Below are positions 1 to 8,618 of a DNA stretch of 64,000 nt, piece by piece. The stretch spans positions 186,001-250,000 of the forward strand of contig NZ_JACHCR010000001.1 in NCBI RefSeq assembly GCF_014205845.1, read 5' to 3'. A program made the position numbers and the translations under genes. This DNA is from Mucilaginibacter cryoferens. GTDB lineage: Bacteria; Bacteroidota; Bacteroidia; Sphingobacteriales; Sphingobacteriaceae. Below the pieces are notes generated by a model. It searched no databases. It had not been told where the DNA came from and saw only the letters and a program-made list of their open reading frames with translations. Each line of letters starts with the position of its first letter. Positions within the stretch are counted from its first letter, which is position 1.

Positions 1-1040
1 CCTATGGCCGCGCAGGTTTCGTTGTAAGCCGTGGTATTGGGCAATTCGTAGTTGCCGCCAAAGCGTTCGCCATCGCCAACTGCTCCTATGCTGCCCTGCA
101 CGTATAACTTTTTGCTCACCATATTATCCCATATCTTATCAACGGCGGCTATGTACTCTTTGTCGCCGGTTAGGGCCGCAACATCCGTCATGCCCGAGTA
201 CAGGTACATGGCCCGTACGGCATGTCCTTCGGCTTCGTCCTGGTTGGTAACCGGGGTATTATCCTGCCAGTAAACACCATTCTCGAATGGATTTTTGCTT
301 TTGGTATTGTATTCTTTATGACCACGGGCATCTATAAAAAATTTAGCCAGGTCGAGATATTCTTTTTTGCCGCTGATGCGATACAGGCGTACCAGTCCCA
401 TCTCTACAATCTCGTGACCGGGAGCTACCGTACGCTTACCCGGCCCAAATGTGCGTACCAGCAGGTCGGCGTTTTTTAGGGCGATATTCAAAAAGTTACG
501 TTTACCGGTAGCCATAAAATGAGCGGCCGCGGCCTCATACATATGGCCGCAGTTATATAACTCATGGCTCATATTTTGTTCATTTACCCAACGCTCGGCA
601 CCGGCCCATGCCTGGGGATGTATCGGATCGATAGTGCGGGCGGTATACAGGTAACCATCGGGCTCCTGGGCTTTGCCTACTATGGTGATCATCGAATCGA
701 GGTAATGATCTAATTGCTTATCGGGATGAACGGCCAGGGAATACGATGCTCCTTCTATAGTTTTATAAATATCGGTATCATCAAAAGGATACGTAGTACA
801 AAACTTGCCGGCGTGAGCCGCGGCCATCTGGAAATTTTTAACCCTCCCGGTACTTTCGCAACGGGCAAACGATGCGGGAATAGTTGCTGTGCGGTTAGTT
901 TCGATGCGCGAGGTCCAAAAATGATCGGCCAGCTTTACGCTGGTAAACGGAACCGGCTGAATAGGATAATCCTGCTGCTTTTGTGCAACAGCAGCAAAGC
1001 TGCAACATACAGCTACTAATAAACAAATTGATTTACGCAT
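1..1040 (-). CDS. GH127/DUF1680-like secreted glycosidase, 3' end outside window
   Basis: The minus frame opens at ATG (1038-1040) and stays open to the window edge, giving 346 residues without a stop. Residues 1-19 form a signal peptide (MRKSICLLVAVCCSFAAVAQ region), so the enzyme is exported. The mature start (PVPFTSVKLADHFW) and the later motifs HELYNCGHMYEAAAAH and NTTAYNETCAAI are typical of the GH127/DUF1680 family, whose characterised members are beta-L-arabinofuranosidases that use a Cys/Glu catalytic pair. The Cys-containing catalytic region lies beyond the window, so activity cannot be checked. The gene is not next to a SusCD pair. A TAnnTTTG-like -7 box (TACATTTG on the minus strand, 1082-1089) lies 42 bp upstream. 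Confidence 0.85.
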   Translation of the reverse strand, partial: MRKSICLLVAVCCSFAAVAQKQQDYPIQPVPFTSVKLADHFWTSRIETNRTATIPASFARCESTGRVKNFQMAAAHAGKFCTTYPFDDTDIYKTIEGASYSLAVHPDKQLDHYLDSMITIVGKAQEPDGYLYTARTIDPIHPQAWAGAERWVNEQNMSHELYNCGHMYEAAAAHFMATGKRNFLNIALKNADLLVRTFGPGKRTVAPGHEIVEMGLVRLYRISGKKEYLDLAKFFIDARGHKEYNTKSKNPFENGVYWQDNTPVTNQDEAEGHAVRAMYLYSGMTDVAALTGDKEYIAAVDKIWDNMVSKKLYVQGSIGAVGDGERFGGNYELPNTTAYNETCAAI

Positions 1041-1081
1041 AATAGGTTACAAATAAAAGGCAATACCAAGGTATAACATTT

Positions 1082-1089
1082 CAAATGTA
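1082..1089 (-). promoter_or_regulatory. possible -7 element for the GH127 gene
   Basis: The minus strand reads TACATTTG, an exact fit to the Bacteroidota -7 consensus TAnnTTTG, 42 bp before the ATG. No clear -33 TTG is seen at the usual distance, so this is a weak call. Confidence 0.35.
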
Positions 1090-1268
1090 CATTAATTGTG
1101 TTTTACACACTAATTATTTTTTAGCGAATAACGGCAGAATATTAACGGATGATTAGTTTGAATTATCCTTAATATATGCATAGCAACAATAAGCAATTAA
1201 ACTTAACCTATTGTTCATGATAAATTTTAATGGGGAATTTACCTTTATTGACAGGAAAACAAAACGTC

Positions 1269-1622
1269 ATGAAAAGAAAACTTTTAACAACCCTTTTATT
1301 ATCCTGCTGCTTTTTAGCCTGCTTTGCCGCCTTTGCAGATTTTAGCGGAAGCTGGGCAGGCATACTGACCATGGAAAATGGCGACCAGTATCCCCTGACT
1401 TATAACTTTAAAATTGAAGGCGATAAACTAACCGGAACTGTAAATACTCCTAAAGGTGAGCTACCGGTAGATGATGGTAAAATTAACGGCGATAAATTTA
1501 CGTTTACAGTTACCCTTGGAGATATTGAAATACCACATAGCGGCAAATTTTATGGCGATTCTATAGGGGTTGATATTGCGGCTAATGGTGCCAAAGTACA
1601 TACCACACTCAAAAGGAAGTAA
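1269..1622 (+). CDS. small secreted protein of unknown function
   Basis: 117 residues. The ATG at 1269 is preferred over one at 1230 because it begins directly with a signal peptide (MKRKLLTTLLLSCCFLACFAAFA). The mature part is a run of short beta-type segments with alternating polar and hydrophobic residues (DFSGSWAGILTMENGDQYPL ... GKFYGDSIGVDI), consistent with a small beta-barrel or beta-sandwich. Proteins of this type occur in many Bacteroidota and are sometimes labelled as glycosidase-associated, but no catalytic motif is visible. It stands alone and is followed by an intrinsic terminator. Confidence 0.75.
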   Translation: MKRKLLTTLLLSCCFLACFAAFADFSGSWAGILTMENGDQYPLTYNFKIEGDKLTGTVNTPKGELPVDDGKINGDKFTFTVTLGDIEIPHSGKFYGDSIGVDIAANGAKVHTTLKRK

Positions 1623-1631
1623 TTGCATCAC

Positions 1632-1658
1632 AAATACCTGCACAAAACAGGTATTTTT
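1632..1658 (+). terminator. intrinsic terminator after the small secreted protein gene
   Basis: AAATACCTG (1632-1640), a 7-nt loop and CAGGTATTT (1648-1656) form a 9-bp stem that continues into Ts, 10 bp after the stop codon. Confidence 0.7.
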
Positions 1659-1672
1659 AAACTACTTAAGGG

Positions 1673-1680
1673 TATATTTG
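1673..1680 (+). promoter_or_regulatory. -7 element before the YciO gene
   Basis: TATATTTG matches the TAnnTTTG consensus exactly. It ends 10 bp before the ATG at 1691, so the mRNA would be almost leaderless. The -33 box is not clear. Confidence 0.4.
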
Positions 1681-1690
1681 TTTAATAAAT

Positions 1691-2311
1691 ATGCTCATCA
1701 AAATATATCCCGAAAATCCGAACCCAAAAGCGATAGAACAGGTTGTAGAAGTTTTGCGCAAAGGCGGATTGATCATTTATCCTACTGATACCATTTATGG
1801 TTTAGGCTGCGATATTACCAACCATAAAGCTATCGAAGCTATTTGCAAGATCAGGAACATAAAGCCCGAAAAGGCCAATTTTTCTTTTATCTGTTACGAT
1901 CTGAGCCATATCTCTGATTACATTAAACCCATAGATAACACCACCTTCCGTGTACTTAAAAAAGCTTTACCGGGGCCGTTTACTTTTATATTTAACGCCA
2001 GCCATAAAGTACCTAAACTGTTAAGTTCCAACAAAAAAACAGTGGGTATCAGGGTGCCCGATAATGACATTGCCCGCGAAATTGTACGCGTTTTGGGTAA
2101 CCCCATACTATCCACCTCCATTCGCGACGATGATGATATTGTAGAATACTCTACCGACCCCGAACTCATCTACGAAAAATACGAAGATCTGGTAGATATA
2201 GTGATAGACGGCGGCTACGGCGATAACGTAGCATCAACTGTAGTTGACTGCACCAATGGCGACTTTGAGGTTATTCGTGAAGGTAAAGGCGATTTGGAAA
2301 TGTATTTGTAG
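1691..2311 (+). CDS. YciO-type protein of the Sua5/YciO/YrdC family
   Basis: 206 residues. It aligns along its length with the YrdC fold: GGLIIYPTDTIYGLGCD (about 26-42), a KIRN..KPEKA segment, LPGPFTFIF, TVGIRVPDN and PILSTSI. Length and overall pattern (an N-terminal IYPENP start, CxDLS motif, C-terminal VIREGKGD) match E. coli YciO more closely than TsaC/YrdC. TsaC makes threonylcarbamoyl-AMP for tRNA t6A37. YciO retains the nucleotide-binding fold, but its physiological role is less certain, so a threonylcarbamoyl-AMP synthase label is possible but not proven. The gene is cytosolic and apparently monocistronic. Confidence 0.85.
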   Translation: MLIKIYPENPNPKAIEQVVEVLRKGGLIIYPTDTIYGLGCDITNHKAIEAICKIRNIKPEKANFSFICYDLSHISDYIKPIDNTTFRVLKKALPGPFTFIFNASHKVPKLLSSNKKTVGIRVPDNDIAREIVRVLGNPILSTSIRDDDDIVEYSTDPELIYEKYEDLVDIVIDGGYGDNVASTVVDCTNGDFEVIREGKGDLEMYL

Positions 2312-2347
2312 GCGAACAATTATTGTATTGTACTATTGTATAAATGA

Positions 2348-3442
2348 TCATGGTTTCCAAACCTGATCAATCATCATATAACGCCCATAATCAGCCGATA
2401 CTCCAATTAACGTTATTCCATTTTCACTAACGGTTAATCTTAACTCCGTAATAGCCTGTGGTTGGGCCGATGGAGGAAGTTTACTTAACGTTGTCTTCCC
2501 TGTTTTATAATCGTAATTAATAACTTTCAAAGTTCCCGGATCAGCATCTCCGCTCATCTTCCCCTTAAATATCACCTCCAATTGTTGCTTGTGATAGTTT
2601 AAAACAGCGGTAAATGTTTCAATGGAAAAACGAGCCAAAGAATCGGGCTTGCCACTTAGTTTTAATGCCGTTAACGGCAATTGAAGTATTGGTGGCTTAT
2701 CTTGTTTAAACTGTATTTTAGGATTAATCAACTCATCAATACGTGATTCTACGGGTTGCTGATAAAAACCAGTTATTTGATAAAAGCTTTGCATATTTCG
2801 CAGTGTCTCATCATTGTTTTTGCCTGCGATATAACAATCAAACAAAACATCGGCTATTTTACCGGGAAACTGTTTTTCTAATATATCTGCCAGTGCGTGT
2901 ACATTGTCGGTGGCCGGATAAGGGAGTTTTAGTTTTTTAAATTTGTTAACCCGGTCAATCAATTGTTGATATCTACTTTTTTGACCTGATTCGGTAAAAA
3001 AGTTAAGTGTATTGGCCAACAGTTGATCGTCGTTGATACGCAGTATATTTTTGGCCAATAAAAAATAGGAACGATGCTGATAATCAAATGTAGTGATATC
3101 AAAAGCCCGTAAATAGCTAAGTATTTCCTGATCATATTGACCATGGACAGAGCTTGAATTTGGAGATAGCTTTACTCCATCCATCCCGGCAAACATCCAC
3201 CCTGTACCAGGTCTGCTCACGGGGTTAAACATGATAAACTTAGATGAGCTGCGTTGATTATCAGAAAACTGAAGATTGCGGATAAAAACAGGAGCCAACG
3301 TGGTATTTATCCATTGCTTTACATGTGGCATGTTAGCCGGATAGTGATCGCCGGGATTAAGGTTGTATAAATCAACAAGTCTGTTTTGTGCAACAGCAGT
3401 AAATGAAGTTAGCACAAAAAAGAATAAGACAAGGTTTTTCAT
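2348..3442 (-). CDS. exported protein of unknown function
   Basis: 364 residues with an N-terminal signal peptide (MKNLVLFFFVLTSFTAVAQ) ending in the VAQ cleavage pattern common in this phylum, so it is periplasmic or surface located. No lipobox, membrane helix after the signal, or recognised catalytic motif is visible. A central segment (about 100-230) is rich in helices, and the C-terminal part (about 255-360) looks beta-rich (LEVIFKGKM, LKVINYDY). It converges with the YciO gene with only 36 bp between them. Family not recognised. Confidence 0.6.
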   Translation of the reverse strand: MKNLVLFFFVLTSFTAVAQNRLVDLYNLNPGDHYPANMPHVKQWINTTLAPVFIRNLQFSDNQRSSSKFIMFNPVSRPGTGWMFAGMDGVKLSPNSSSVHGQYDQEILSYLRAFDITTFDYQHRSYFLLAKNILRINDDQLLANTLNFFTESGQKSRYQQLIDRVNKFKKLKLPYPATDNVHALADILEKQFPGKIADVLFDCYIAGKNNDETLRNMQSFYQITGFYQQPVESRIDELINPKIQFKQDKPPILQLPLTALKLSGKPDSLARFSIETFTAVLNYHKQQLEVIFKGKMSGDADPGTLKVINYDYKTGKTTLSKLPPSAQPQAITELRLTVSENGITLIGVSADYGRYMMIDQVWKP

Positions 3443-3524
3443 AAGGTAAAATAACAGGGTAAACTATTCCCCTAATTTAAGAGAACTTATAAAACTACGC
3501 ATTGGAGGACAAATAATTTCCACC

Positions 3525-4295
3525 TTACTCCCTTATCCCCTTTATAAACCCCGGTATCTTCTCCATATACCCATCCTCTGCCAGTAACTTCACAAACTTA
3601 CTGCCCACAATAGCACCATTAGCATAGGCGCAAGCCTGGGTAAAGGTTTTATTATCTGATATACCGAAGCCAATGATAGTTGGATTTTTAAGTTCTAACG
3701 CGTTAACCCGTTTATAATAGTCTTCAATACTATTGGTTAATTGTAAACTCCCCCCTGTTATTGATGATGACGACAACAGGTAAATAAAGCTGTTACTCAA
3801 TTCATCTATCTTACGGATACGCTCTTCGGATGTTTGGGGCGTTACCAAAAATATGTTACTTAAGTTGTTGTCTATAAAATAGCTGGCATACATAGCCTCG
3901 TACTCGTACATCGGCAGATCGGGTACTATTACACCATCCACGCCCACCTCGGCAGCTTTTTTGCAAAAGCGCTCAACGCCGTATTGTACTATCGGGTTAA
4001 AATAGCCCATCAGTAAAATAGGAATGGTTACGCGTTTGCGCAATTCGGCAAGTTCTTCAAACAGCAGGTTAAGGGTCATGCCATTTTCCAGGGCCTGCTC
4101 CGAGCTATGTTGAATAGTAGGGCCATCGGCAACCGGATCGGAGTATGGGAAACCAATCTCTAAAAAATCGGCACCTGCTTTTTCCAAAGCTTCGGCAATG
4201 TTAACCGTAGTATTTAAAGCCGGGTAACCTGCAGTGTAATATATGGATAACAGGTTATCCTTTTTTGTAGCGAAAAGCTTATTAAGTCGGTTCAT
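3525..4295 (-). CDS. trpA: tryptophan synthase alpha subunit
   Basis: 256 residues, normal length for TrpA. It cleaves indole-3-glycerol phosphate to indole and glyceraldehyde-3-phosphate within the alpha2beta2 complex. The TIM-barrel signature ADFLEIGFPYSDPVADGP contains the two catalytic acids, Glu46 and Asp57, and the phosphate loop region IGFGIS and AIVGSKFV is present near the C terminus. It is last in the leftward trpD-F-B-A operon, 88 bp after trpB. No strong terminator hairpin is evident between it and the next leftward gene. Confidence 0.97.
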   Translation of the reverse strand: MNRLNKLFATKKDNLLSIYYTAGYPALNTTVNIAEALEKAGADFLEIGFPYSDPVADGPTIQHSSEQALENGMTLNLLFEELAELRKRVTIPILLMGYFNPIVQYGVERFCKKAAEVGVDGVIVPDLPMYEYEAMYASYFIDNNLSNIFLVTPQTSEERIRKIDELSNSFIYLLSSSSITGGSLQLTNSIEDYYKRVNALELKNPTIIGFGISDNKTFTQACAYANGAIVGSKFVKLLAEDGYMEKIPGFIKGIRE

Positions 4296-4383
4296 TGTAT
4301 TGTGTTTGTCTGAATCAGAATTTTATACTTAGCAGAATAATGGAGTTCAATTTTAAAATTTCTTTAATTCTGTAAATTCTGAT

Positions 4384-5565
4384 TTAGAAATTGAAATATT
4401 TAATATAGGTATCTAAATCCTTATCTCCCCTGCCCGATATACAGATCACTACTGTATCATCTAACTTAAAGGTCATTTTCTCCAGTTGGGCCAGCGCATG
4501 GGCGGTTTCTATAGCCGGGATAATACCTTCCATCTGTGAGCATAACAGGCCTGCCTGCAATGCTTCATCATCGGTAATGCTGGTATATTGCGCCCTGTTT
4601 ATTTTATATAAGTGCGCATGCTGCGGACCGATACCCGGATAATCCAGACCGGCCGATATAGAATAAGGCTCCACAACCTGCCCATCCGGCGTTTGCATCA
4701 ATATGGTGCGGCTGCCATGCAATACGCCCTCCTGCCCTAAAAATGTAGTAGCCGCGGAATGGCCGCTGTTAATACCTTTACCTGCTGCCTCAACGGCAAC
4801 CAGTTTTACATCCTCGTCATCCAAAAAATGATAGAACATGCCCATCGCGTTACTGCCACCACCTACACAGGCCAATACATATTGCGGCAGTTCGTTCCCG
4901 GTTTGCTCAAGCAACTGCTTTTTAGTTTCTTCGGATATAATGGATTGGAAACGCGCTACCATATCGGGATATGGATACGGGCCAACTACCGAACCTATGA
5001 TGTAATGTGTATCAACCGGGTTACCTATCCAATCGCGTAAAGCCTCGTTGGTGGCATCCTTTAAGGTTTTACTGCCCGATGATGCAGGCATTACGGTAGC
5101 GCCCAACATTTTCATGCGCGATACGTTTGGAGCCTGGCGGGCCATATCAATTTCGCCCATGTAAACCACACATTCGATGCCCATGAGCGCGCAAACGGTG
5201 GCGGTAGCCACACCATGCTGACCGGCGCCTGTTTCGGCAATAATTCGTTTTTTGCCCAAACGCTTGGCCAATAATATTTGCCCTATAGCATTATTGATCT
5301 TGTGCGAACCGGTATGGTTCAAATCTTCGCGCTTAAAATAAATGTTGGCACCATACTTTTCTGAATACCTTTTGGCATGGTATAACGGCGAGGGCCTGCC
5401 CACATAATTTTTCAGCAGATCATCAAACTCGGCTTTAAACCCTTCGTCACTAATAATATTGAGGTATTGCTGCCTTAACTCTTCTACGTTTGGATACAAC
5501 ATTTCGGGGATGTAAGCGCCGCCAAAATCGCCATAGTAACCATGCTCGTTAACTCCGTACTTCAT
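4384..5565 (-). CDS. trpB: tryptophan synthase beta subunit
   Basis: 393 residues from the ATG at 5565. An in-frame TTG at 5595 would add ten residues, but family members start at [20 protein letters not shown], so the ATG is chosen. TrpB condenses indole and serine using PLP; the Schiff-base lysine is in [10 protein letters not shown] (Lys89 from this start), the glycine-rich phosphate site is VGGGSNAMG, and catalytic Glu lies in AETGAGQHG. With the ATG start it overlaps trpF by 17 bp, indicating translational coupling. Confidence 0.97.
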   Translation of the reverse strand: MKYGVNEHGYYGDFGGAYIPEMLYPNVEELRQQYLNIISDEGFKAEFDDLLKNYVGRPSPLYHAKRYSEKYGANIYFKREDLNHTGSHKINNAIGQILLAKRLGKKRIIAETGAGQHGVATATVCALMGIECVVYMGEIDMARQAPNVSRMKMLGATVMPASSGSKTLKDATNEALRDWIGNPVDTHYIIGSVVGPYPYPDMVARFQSIISEETKKQLLEQTGNELPQYVLACVGGGSNAMGMFYHFLDDEDVKLVAVEAAGKGINSGHSAATTFLGQEGVLHGSRTILMQTPDGQVVEPYSISAGLDYPGIGPQHAHLYKINRAQYTSITDDEALQAGLLCSQMEGIIPAIETAHALAQLEKMTFKLDDTVVICISGRGDKDLDTYIKYFNF

Positions 5566-6193
5566 CTGTAATATGTTGTTTTTTGATGATATCAAATGCT
5601 TGTTTTAGTTTGCCAATGTCTTTAACACCGGGTGCCGTTTCAAAACGGCTATTCAAATCAACCCCATAAAACTGCGGATGGCTGATCTTTTTTATTTCTT
5701 CCAGATTATCAAGGCTTATGCCACCCGATAAAAAGAATGGGATATCTAACTTATAATTATCCAACATCGCCCAATCAAATGTTTTACCAGAACCACCATA
5801 GGCCGCGGTTTTGGTATCGAACAGCAAATAATCTACTTTGTTTACGTAATTATTAAGCTGATCGAAATCAAAATTCTCATCCAGGCCAAAAGCTTTAAAC
5901 ACTATCACTTTGTCCCTAAAGCTATTGCTAAACTCGGGCGGTTCATCACCATGCAACTGTATTACGTTAAAACCGTAAGTATCAATAAGCGAGTGAATAT
6001 TTTCGGCATCCTCATTAACAAATACCGCTGTTTTTTGGATAGATGCAGGTAGGTTTTGCATTGCATCCACAGGCAATTCTGCAATATATCGCGGCGAAGG
6101 TTTGTAGCATATAAAGCCTACATAATCTGGCCCTAAGGCGGTTACGGCTTGTATATTTTCGGGATCTTTTAGACCACAAACTTTTATTTTCAT
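5549..6193 (-). CDS. trpF: phosphoribosylanthranilate isomerase
   Basis: 214 residues. TrpF performs the Amadori rearrangement of phosphoribosyl-anthranilate to CdRP. The N-terminal [11 protein letters not shown] carries the catalytic Cys6, and [19 protein letters not shown] carries the catalytic Asp and the phosphate loop; [10 protein letters not shown] and GVDLNSRFE complete the barrel. Its ATG overlaps the trpD stop by 4 bp (ATGA type, 6190-6193). A trpC gene, which often lies between trpD and trpF in this phylum, is absent here. Confidence 0.96.
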   Translation of the reverse strand: MKIKVCGLKDPENIQAVTALGPDYVGFICYKPSPRYIAELPVDAMQNLPASIQKTAVFVNEDAENIHSLIDTYGFNVIQLHGDEPPEFSNSFRDKVIVFKAFGLDENFDFDQLNNYVNKVDYLLFDTKTAAYGGSGKTFDWAMLDNYKLDIPFFLSGGISLDNLEEIKKISHPQFYGVDLNSRFETAPGVKDIGKLKQAFDIIKKQHITDEVRS

Positions 6194-7185
6194 GCCTGGT
6201 TTTGCAATAGAAGGTTAAAACTGTTCAGGGCCTTTTTTCCTAATAAAGCTTCTTCTGCCTCATAAAAACAATCGGCAAATGTTTTTTCGGGCGTAATAGT
6301 TCTGATGGCTAAAGCCGCGTTGGAGAGTACAACATTATTTTGAGCGTTAGTACCATCGGCATTAAGCACGCTGCTAAATATGGCCGCCGATGCGCTTACG
6401 GTATCGCCTCCGGCAATTTCGGCAGGGTTTAATCTTTCAAAGCCTAACGCTTCAACACTATTTATTTTTTCACCTTCGGCAGAAAAAGTTTTAAAATCGC
6501 AGGTAAGCGAAACCTCGTCATATCCCTCTAACGCGTTCACTATGGTATACTTAGTGCTCGACTTTTGATAAAGATAGGCAAACACCCGGGCAAGCTCTAA
6601 GTTAAACACGCCAACAAGTTGATTTTGCGGCTTTGCCGGATTAACCAGCGGCCCCAGCATATTAAAAAATGTTTTTACACCCAGTTCCCTGCGGATGGGC
6701 GCCACGGTTTTCATAGCCGGGTGAAATAATGGGGCATGTAAAAAGCATATGTTAGCTTTATCAATCCCGCGTCTTAATTTATCGGTATCGTTGGTAAACT
6801 GGTAGCCCAGGTACTCCATCACGTTTGATGAGCCACAACCCGATGATACACCATAGTTGCCATGCTTGGCTACTTTATAACCCGCACCGGCCACCACAAA
6901 CGATGCAAGGGTAGATATATTGAAAGTATCCTTACCATCGCCGCCGGTGCCACACAAATCAATCAATTCGCCGGTTTGCAGGTCAATAGGCAGGCAAAGC
7001 TCCAGCATGGCATCACGAAAGCCTTCCAGCTCATCAACAGTAATACTGCGCATGCAATAGGCCGTCATAAATGCGGCCATTTGCGAGTTATTGTACTTAC
7101 CCTGCGCAATGTTTATCAAAATGCCTTTTGATTGTTCCCTGCTAAAGGTTTTGTGTTCGAATAGATGATTAAGTATCTGTTTCAT
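6190..7185 (-). CDS. trpD: anthranilate phosphoribosyltransferase
   Basis: 331 residues. TrpD transfers phosphoribosyl from PRPP to anthranilate. The PRPP loop CGTGGDGKDTFNIST (about 78-92) and the KHGNYGVSSGCGSSNVMEYLG segment are intact, as is GPLVNPA. It is the first structural gene after the trp attenuator; trpE and trpG, which usually come first, are not in this window. The REPIN-like repeat ends 3 bp before the ATG, so the ribosome must start directly beside a GC-rich hairpin. Confidence 0.96.
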   Translation of the reverse strand: MKQILNHLFEHKTFSREQSKGILINIAQGKYNNSQMAAFMTAYCMRSITVDELEGFRDAMLELCLPIDLQTGELIDLCGTGGDGKDTFNISTLASFVVAGAGYKVAKHGNYGVSSGCGSSNVMEYLGYQFTNDTDKLRRGIDKANICFLHAPLFHPAMKTVAPIRRELGVKTFFNMLGPLVNPAKPQNQLVGVFNLELARVFAYLYQKSSTKYTIVNALEGYDEVSLTCDFKTFSAEGEKINSVEALGFERLNPAEIAGGDTVSASAAIFSSVLNADGTNAQNNVVLSNAALAIRTITPEKTFADCFYEAEEALLGKKALNSFNLLLQNQA

Positions 7186-7188
7186 GAT

Positions 7189-7288
7189 GCCAAGCCCCCT
7201 AACCCCCTAAAGGGGGAATTTTTGATTTATAATGTTTTGCCAGTCCGCTTTTCTTTATCCCTCCCCCTTCAGGGGGCCGGGGGCTGGC
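7189..7288. repeat. REPIN-like pair of inverted GC-rich palindromes
   Basis: About 100 bp. The left end reads GCCAAGCCCCCTAAC followed by a CCCCCT/AGGGGG hairpin. The right end on the opposite strand reads GCCAGCCCCCGGC followed by the same kind of hairpin (CCCCCTTCAGGGGG). The two ends are inverted copies around an AT-rich core of about 40 bp. The architecture is that of two REP sequences in opposite orientation (REPIN). It lies in the trp leader transcript between terminator and trpD. Confidence 0.75.
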
Positions 7289-7292
7289 CAAT

Positions 7293-7320
7293 AAAAAAGG
7301 GTTACCGTATGGCAACCCTT
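7293..7320 (-). terminator. trp attenuator terminator hairpin
   Basis: On the minus strand AAGGGTTGCC, loop ATAC, GGTAACCCTT form a 10-bp stem (one G-U) followed directly by a T-run (7298 down to 7293). The ascending arm GGGTTGCC (7318-7311) can alternatively pair with GGCAATTC (7359-7352) just after the leader-peptide stop, giving an antiterminator. This is the classical arrangement for ribosome-mediated attenuation. Confidence 0.88.
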
Positions 7321-7359
7321 CTGAATATTATGTTAAAAAAAACAAAAAACGGAATTGCC

Positions 7360-7413
7360 TTACGATATCTCGTTAAGCCACCACCAGTTATTGTTTAATG
7401 CGTTCATTTTCAT
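7360..7413 (-). CDS. trpL: trp operon leader peptide with three consecutive Trp codons
   Basis: 17 codons reading MKMNALNNNWWWLNEIS then TAA; a second in-frame ATG is at 7407. The three Trp codons occupy 7378-7386. The Leu-Asn-Glu-Ile-Ser tail can fold with sequence after the stop as a pause hairpin (CTTA and TAAG arms with CGA/TCG and loop GATA, 7377-7359). A ribosome stalled on the Trp codons would free 7352-7359 to form the antiterminator; one that reaches the stop would mask it and allow termination. Position, composition and competing structures together identify a trpL-type peptide; expression is inferred. Confidence 0.88.
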   Translation of the reverse strand: MKMNALNNNWWWLNEIS

Positions 7414-7421
7414 TTATGGCA

Positions 7422-7452
7422 CAAATATGGAAATAGTTTTTATAAAAACAAA
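7422..7452 (-). promoter_or_regulatory. promoter of the trp leader and operon
   Basis: Minus strand: TTTG (7452-7449), 19-bp spacer, CATATTTG (7429-7422). This fits the Bacteroidota TTTG-N19-TAnnTTTG pattern except for C at the first base of the -7 box. It ends 8 bp before the leader ATG, so the transcript would be nearly leaderless for the leader peptide. Confidence 0.6.
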
Positions 7453-7485
7453 CAGAATGATAAATTTACAAGGAAGCAATTATTG

Positions 7486-7575
7486 AATTACTGAATTATT
7501 GATTTAATGAATTGGCAAAAGGCTCATCTTTCGCTTCAAAAATCAATAATTCAATAAATCGATAATTCAGTAATT
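7486..7575. repeat. AT-rich inverted repeat before the Kir channel gene
   Basis: AATTACTGAATTATTGATTT (from 7486) is repeated inverted, with few mismatches, at 7548-7575, with about 34 bp between the arms. It lies between the divergent trp and kir transcription units and ends 7 bp before the channel ATG. It might be a small mobile palindrome or a regulatory hairpin. Confidence 0.6.
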
Positions 7576-7582
7576 AATCCCC

Positions 7583-8527
7583 ATGGCTATACACAAAGAA
7601 AAAATAAACCCCGAGGATGACCTTGGCTTTGGCACGCAGCCGGTTGTTAAAAGCCAGCCCGTTATTAATAAGGATGGTTCCATTAACGTAAGGCGTACCG
7701 GCCTGCCATTTTTTACTACTGCCAATAATTACCATGCGCTTATTACCATGAGCTGGCGTAAGTTTTGGCTTATCGTTTTTAGCGGATACTTTACAACAAA
7801 TATCGTCTTCGCGTTTATCTACACATCGCTGGGGAAGGATGTATTGGATGGCCGTAGTGGCAGCACCTATTTTGATCAGTTTATGGATGCCTTCTTTTTT
7901 TCGGCACAAACTATATCTACTGTAGGTTATGGGCATATCAGCCCCAAAGGCATGGCCGCTAATAGTGTTGCCGCTTTAGAATCTATGATGGGTTTATTGG
8001 CCTTTGCACTGGCAACCGGTTTACTTTATGGGCGGTTCTCCCGGCCATCAGCTAAAATATTATACAGCGACAATGTATTGGTGGCCCCTTACCGCGATAA
8101 TGGCTGGGGCTTGATGTTCCGCCTGGCCAATTTAAGGCGTAATATATTGATTGACCTGGAAATAGAAGTTGTTTTTGGTTATAACGAGGAGGTGAACGGA
8201 AAAAACATCCGAAAGTTTTTCCAATTAGAACTGGAACGAAAATTTGTAAGTATTTTAACCGTTAACTGGACTGTGGTACACCCGCTTGATGAAAACAGCC
8301 CATTAAAAGATATGAGCAGGGAGGAATTGGAAACCAAACAAGCCAGTATATCTGTGATACTCAAAACTTTTGATGATACCTTTTCGCAAACCGTACACTC
8401 CCGCACATCCTACATATATAGTGATGTTGTTTGGGGCGCCAAATTTGTACCCGTATTCCATCGTAATGAAGAAGGACAGGCCATTTTGGACATGAGCAGG
8501 ATCAGCGAATATGAGTTGGTTCCGTAG
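7583..8527 (+). CDS. inward-rectifier potassium channel (KirBac type)
   Basis: 314 residues, the usual KirBac size. Two membrane helices (about 61-80 and 128-150) flank a pore loop with the K+ selectivity filter TVGYG at 113-117. The slide helix precedes TM1, and the C-terminal half (about 160-310) is the beta-rich cytoplasmic gating domain of Kir channels (VAPYRDNGWGLMFRLANLRRN..., HPLDENSPL). It would form a tetramer in the inner membrane. The gene stands alone, divergent from trp, with a repeat island downstream. Confidence 0.95.
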   Translation: MAIHKEKINPEDDLGFGTQPVVKSQPVINKDGSINVRRTGLPFFTTANNYHALITMSWRKFWLIVFSGYFTTNIVFAFIYTSLGKDVLDGRSGSTYFDQFMDAFFFSAQTISTVGYGHISPKGMAANSVAALESMMGLLAFALATGLLYGRFSRPSAKILYSDNVLVAPYRDNGWGLMFRLANLRRNILIDLEIEVVFGYNEEVNGKNIRKFFQLELERKFVSILTVNWTVVHPLDENSPLKDMSREELETKQASISVILKTFDDTFSQTVHSRTSYIYSDVVWGAKFVPVFHRNEEGQAILDMSRISEYELVP

Positions 8528-8618
8528 TTCGGTGGTATTTGCAGGCGATCTATCTTAGAGCCTGTTTAAATTTCTTTCAGAAACAATGAAACACACTCCA
8601 TTAAGCACATATAGAGCC

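Noticed and set aside
52..1019. Several plus-strand reading frames across the first kilobase
   Set aside because: They are shadows of the minus-strand GH127-like gene, which has a signal peptide and family motifs throughout.
5566..5595. Longer TrpB starting at a TTG codon
   Set aside because: The extra residues are unlike family N termini, and an ATG at 5565 begins the conserved [16 protein letters not shown] block.
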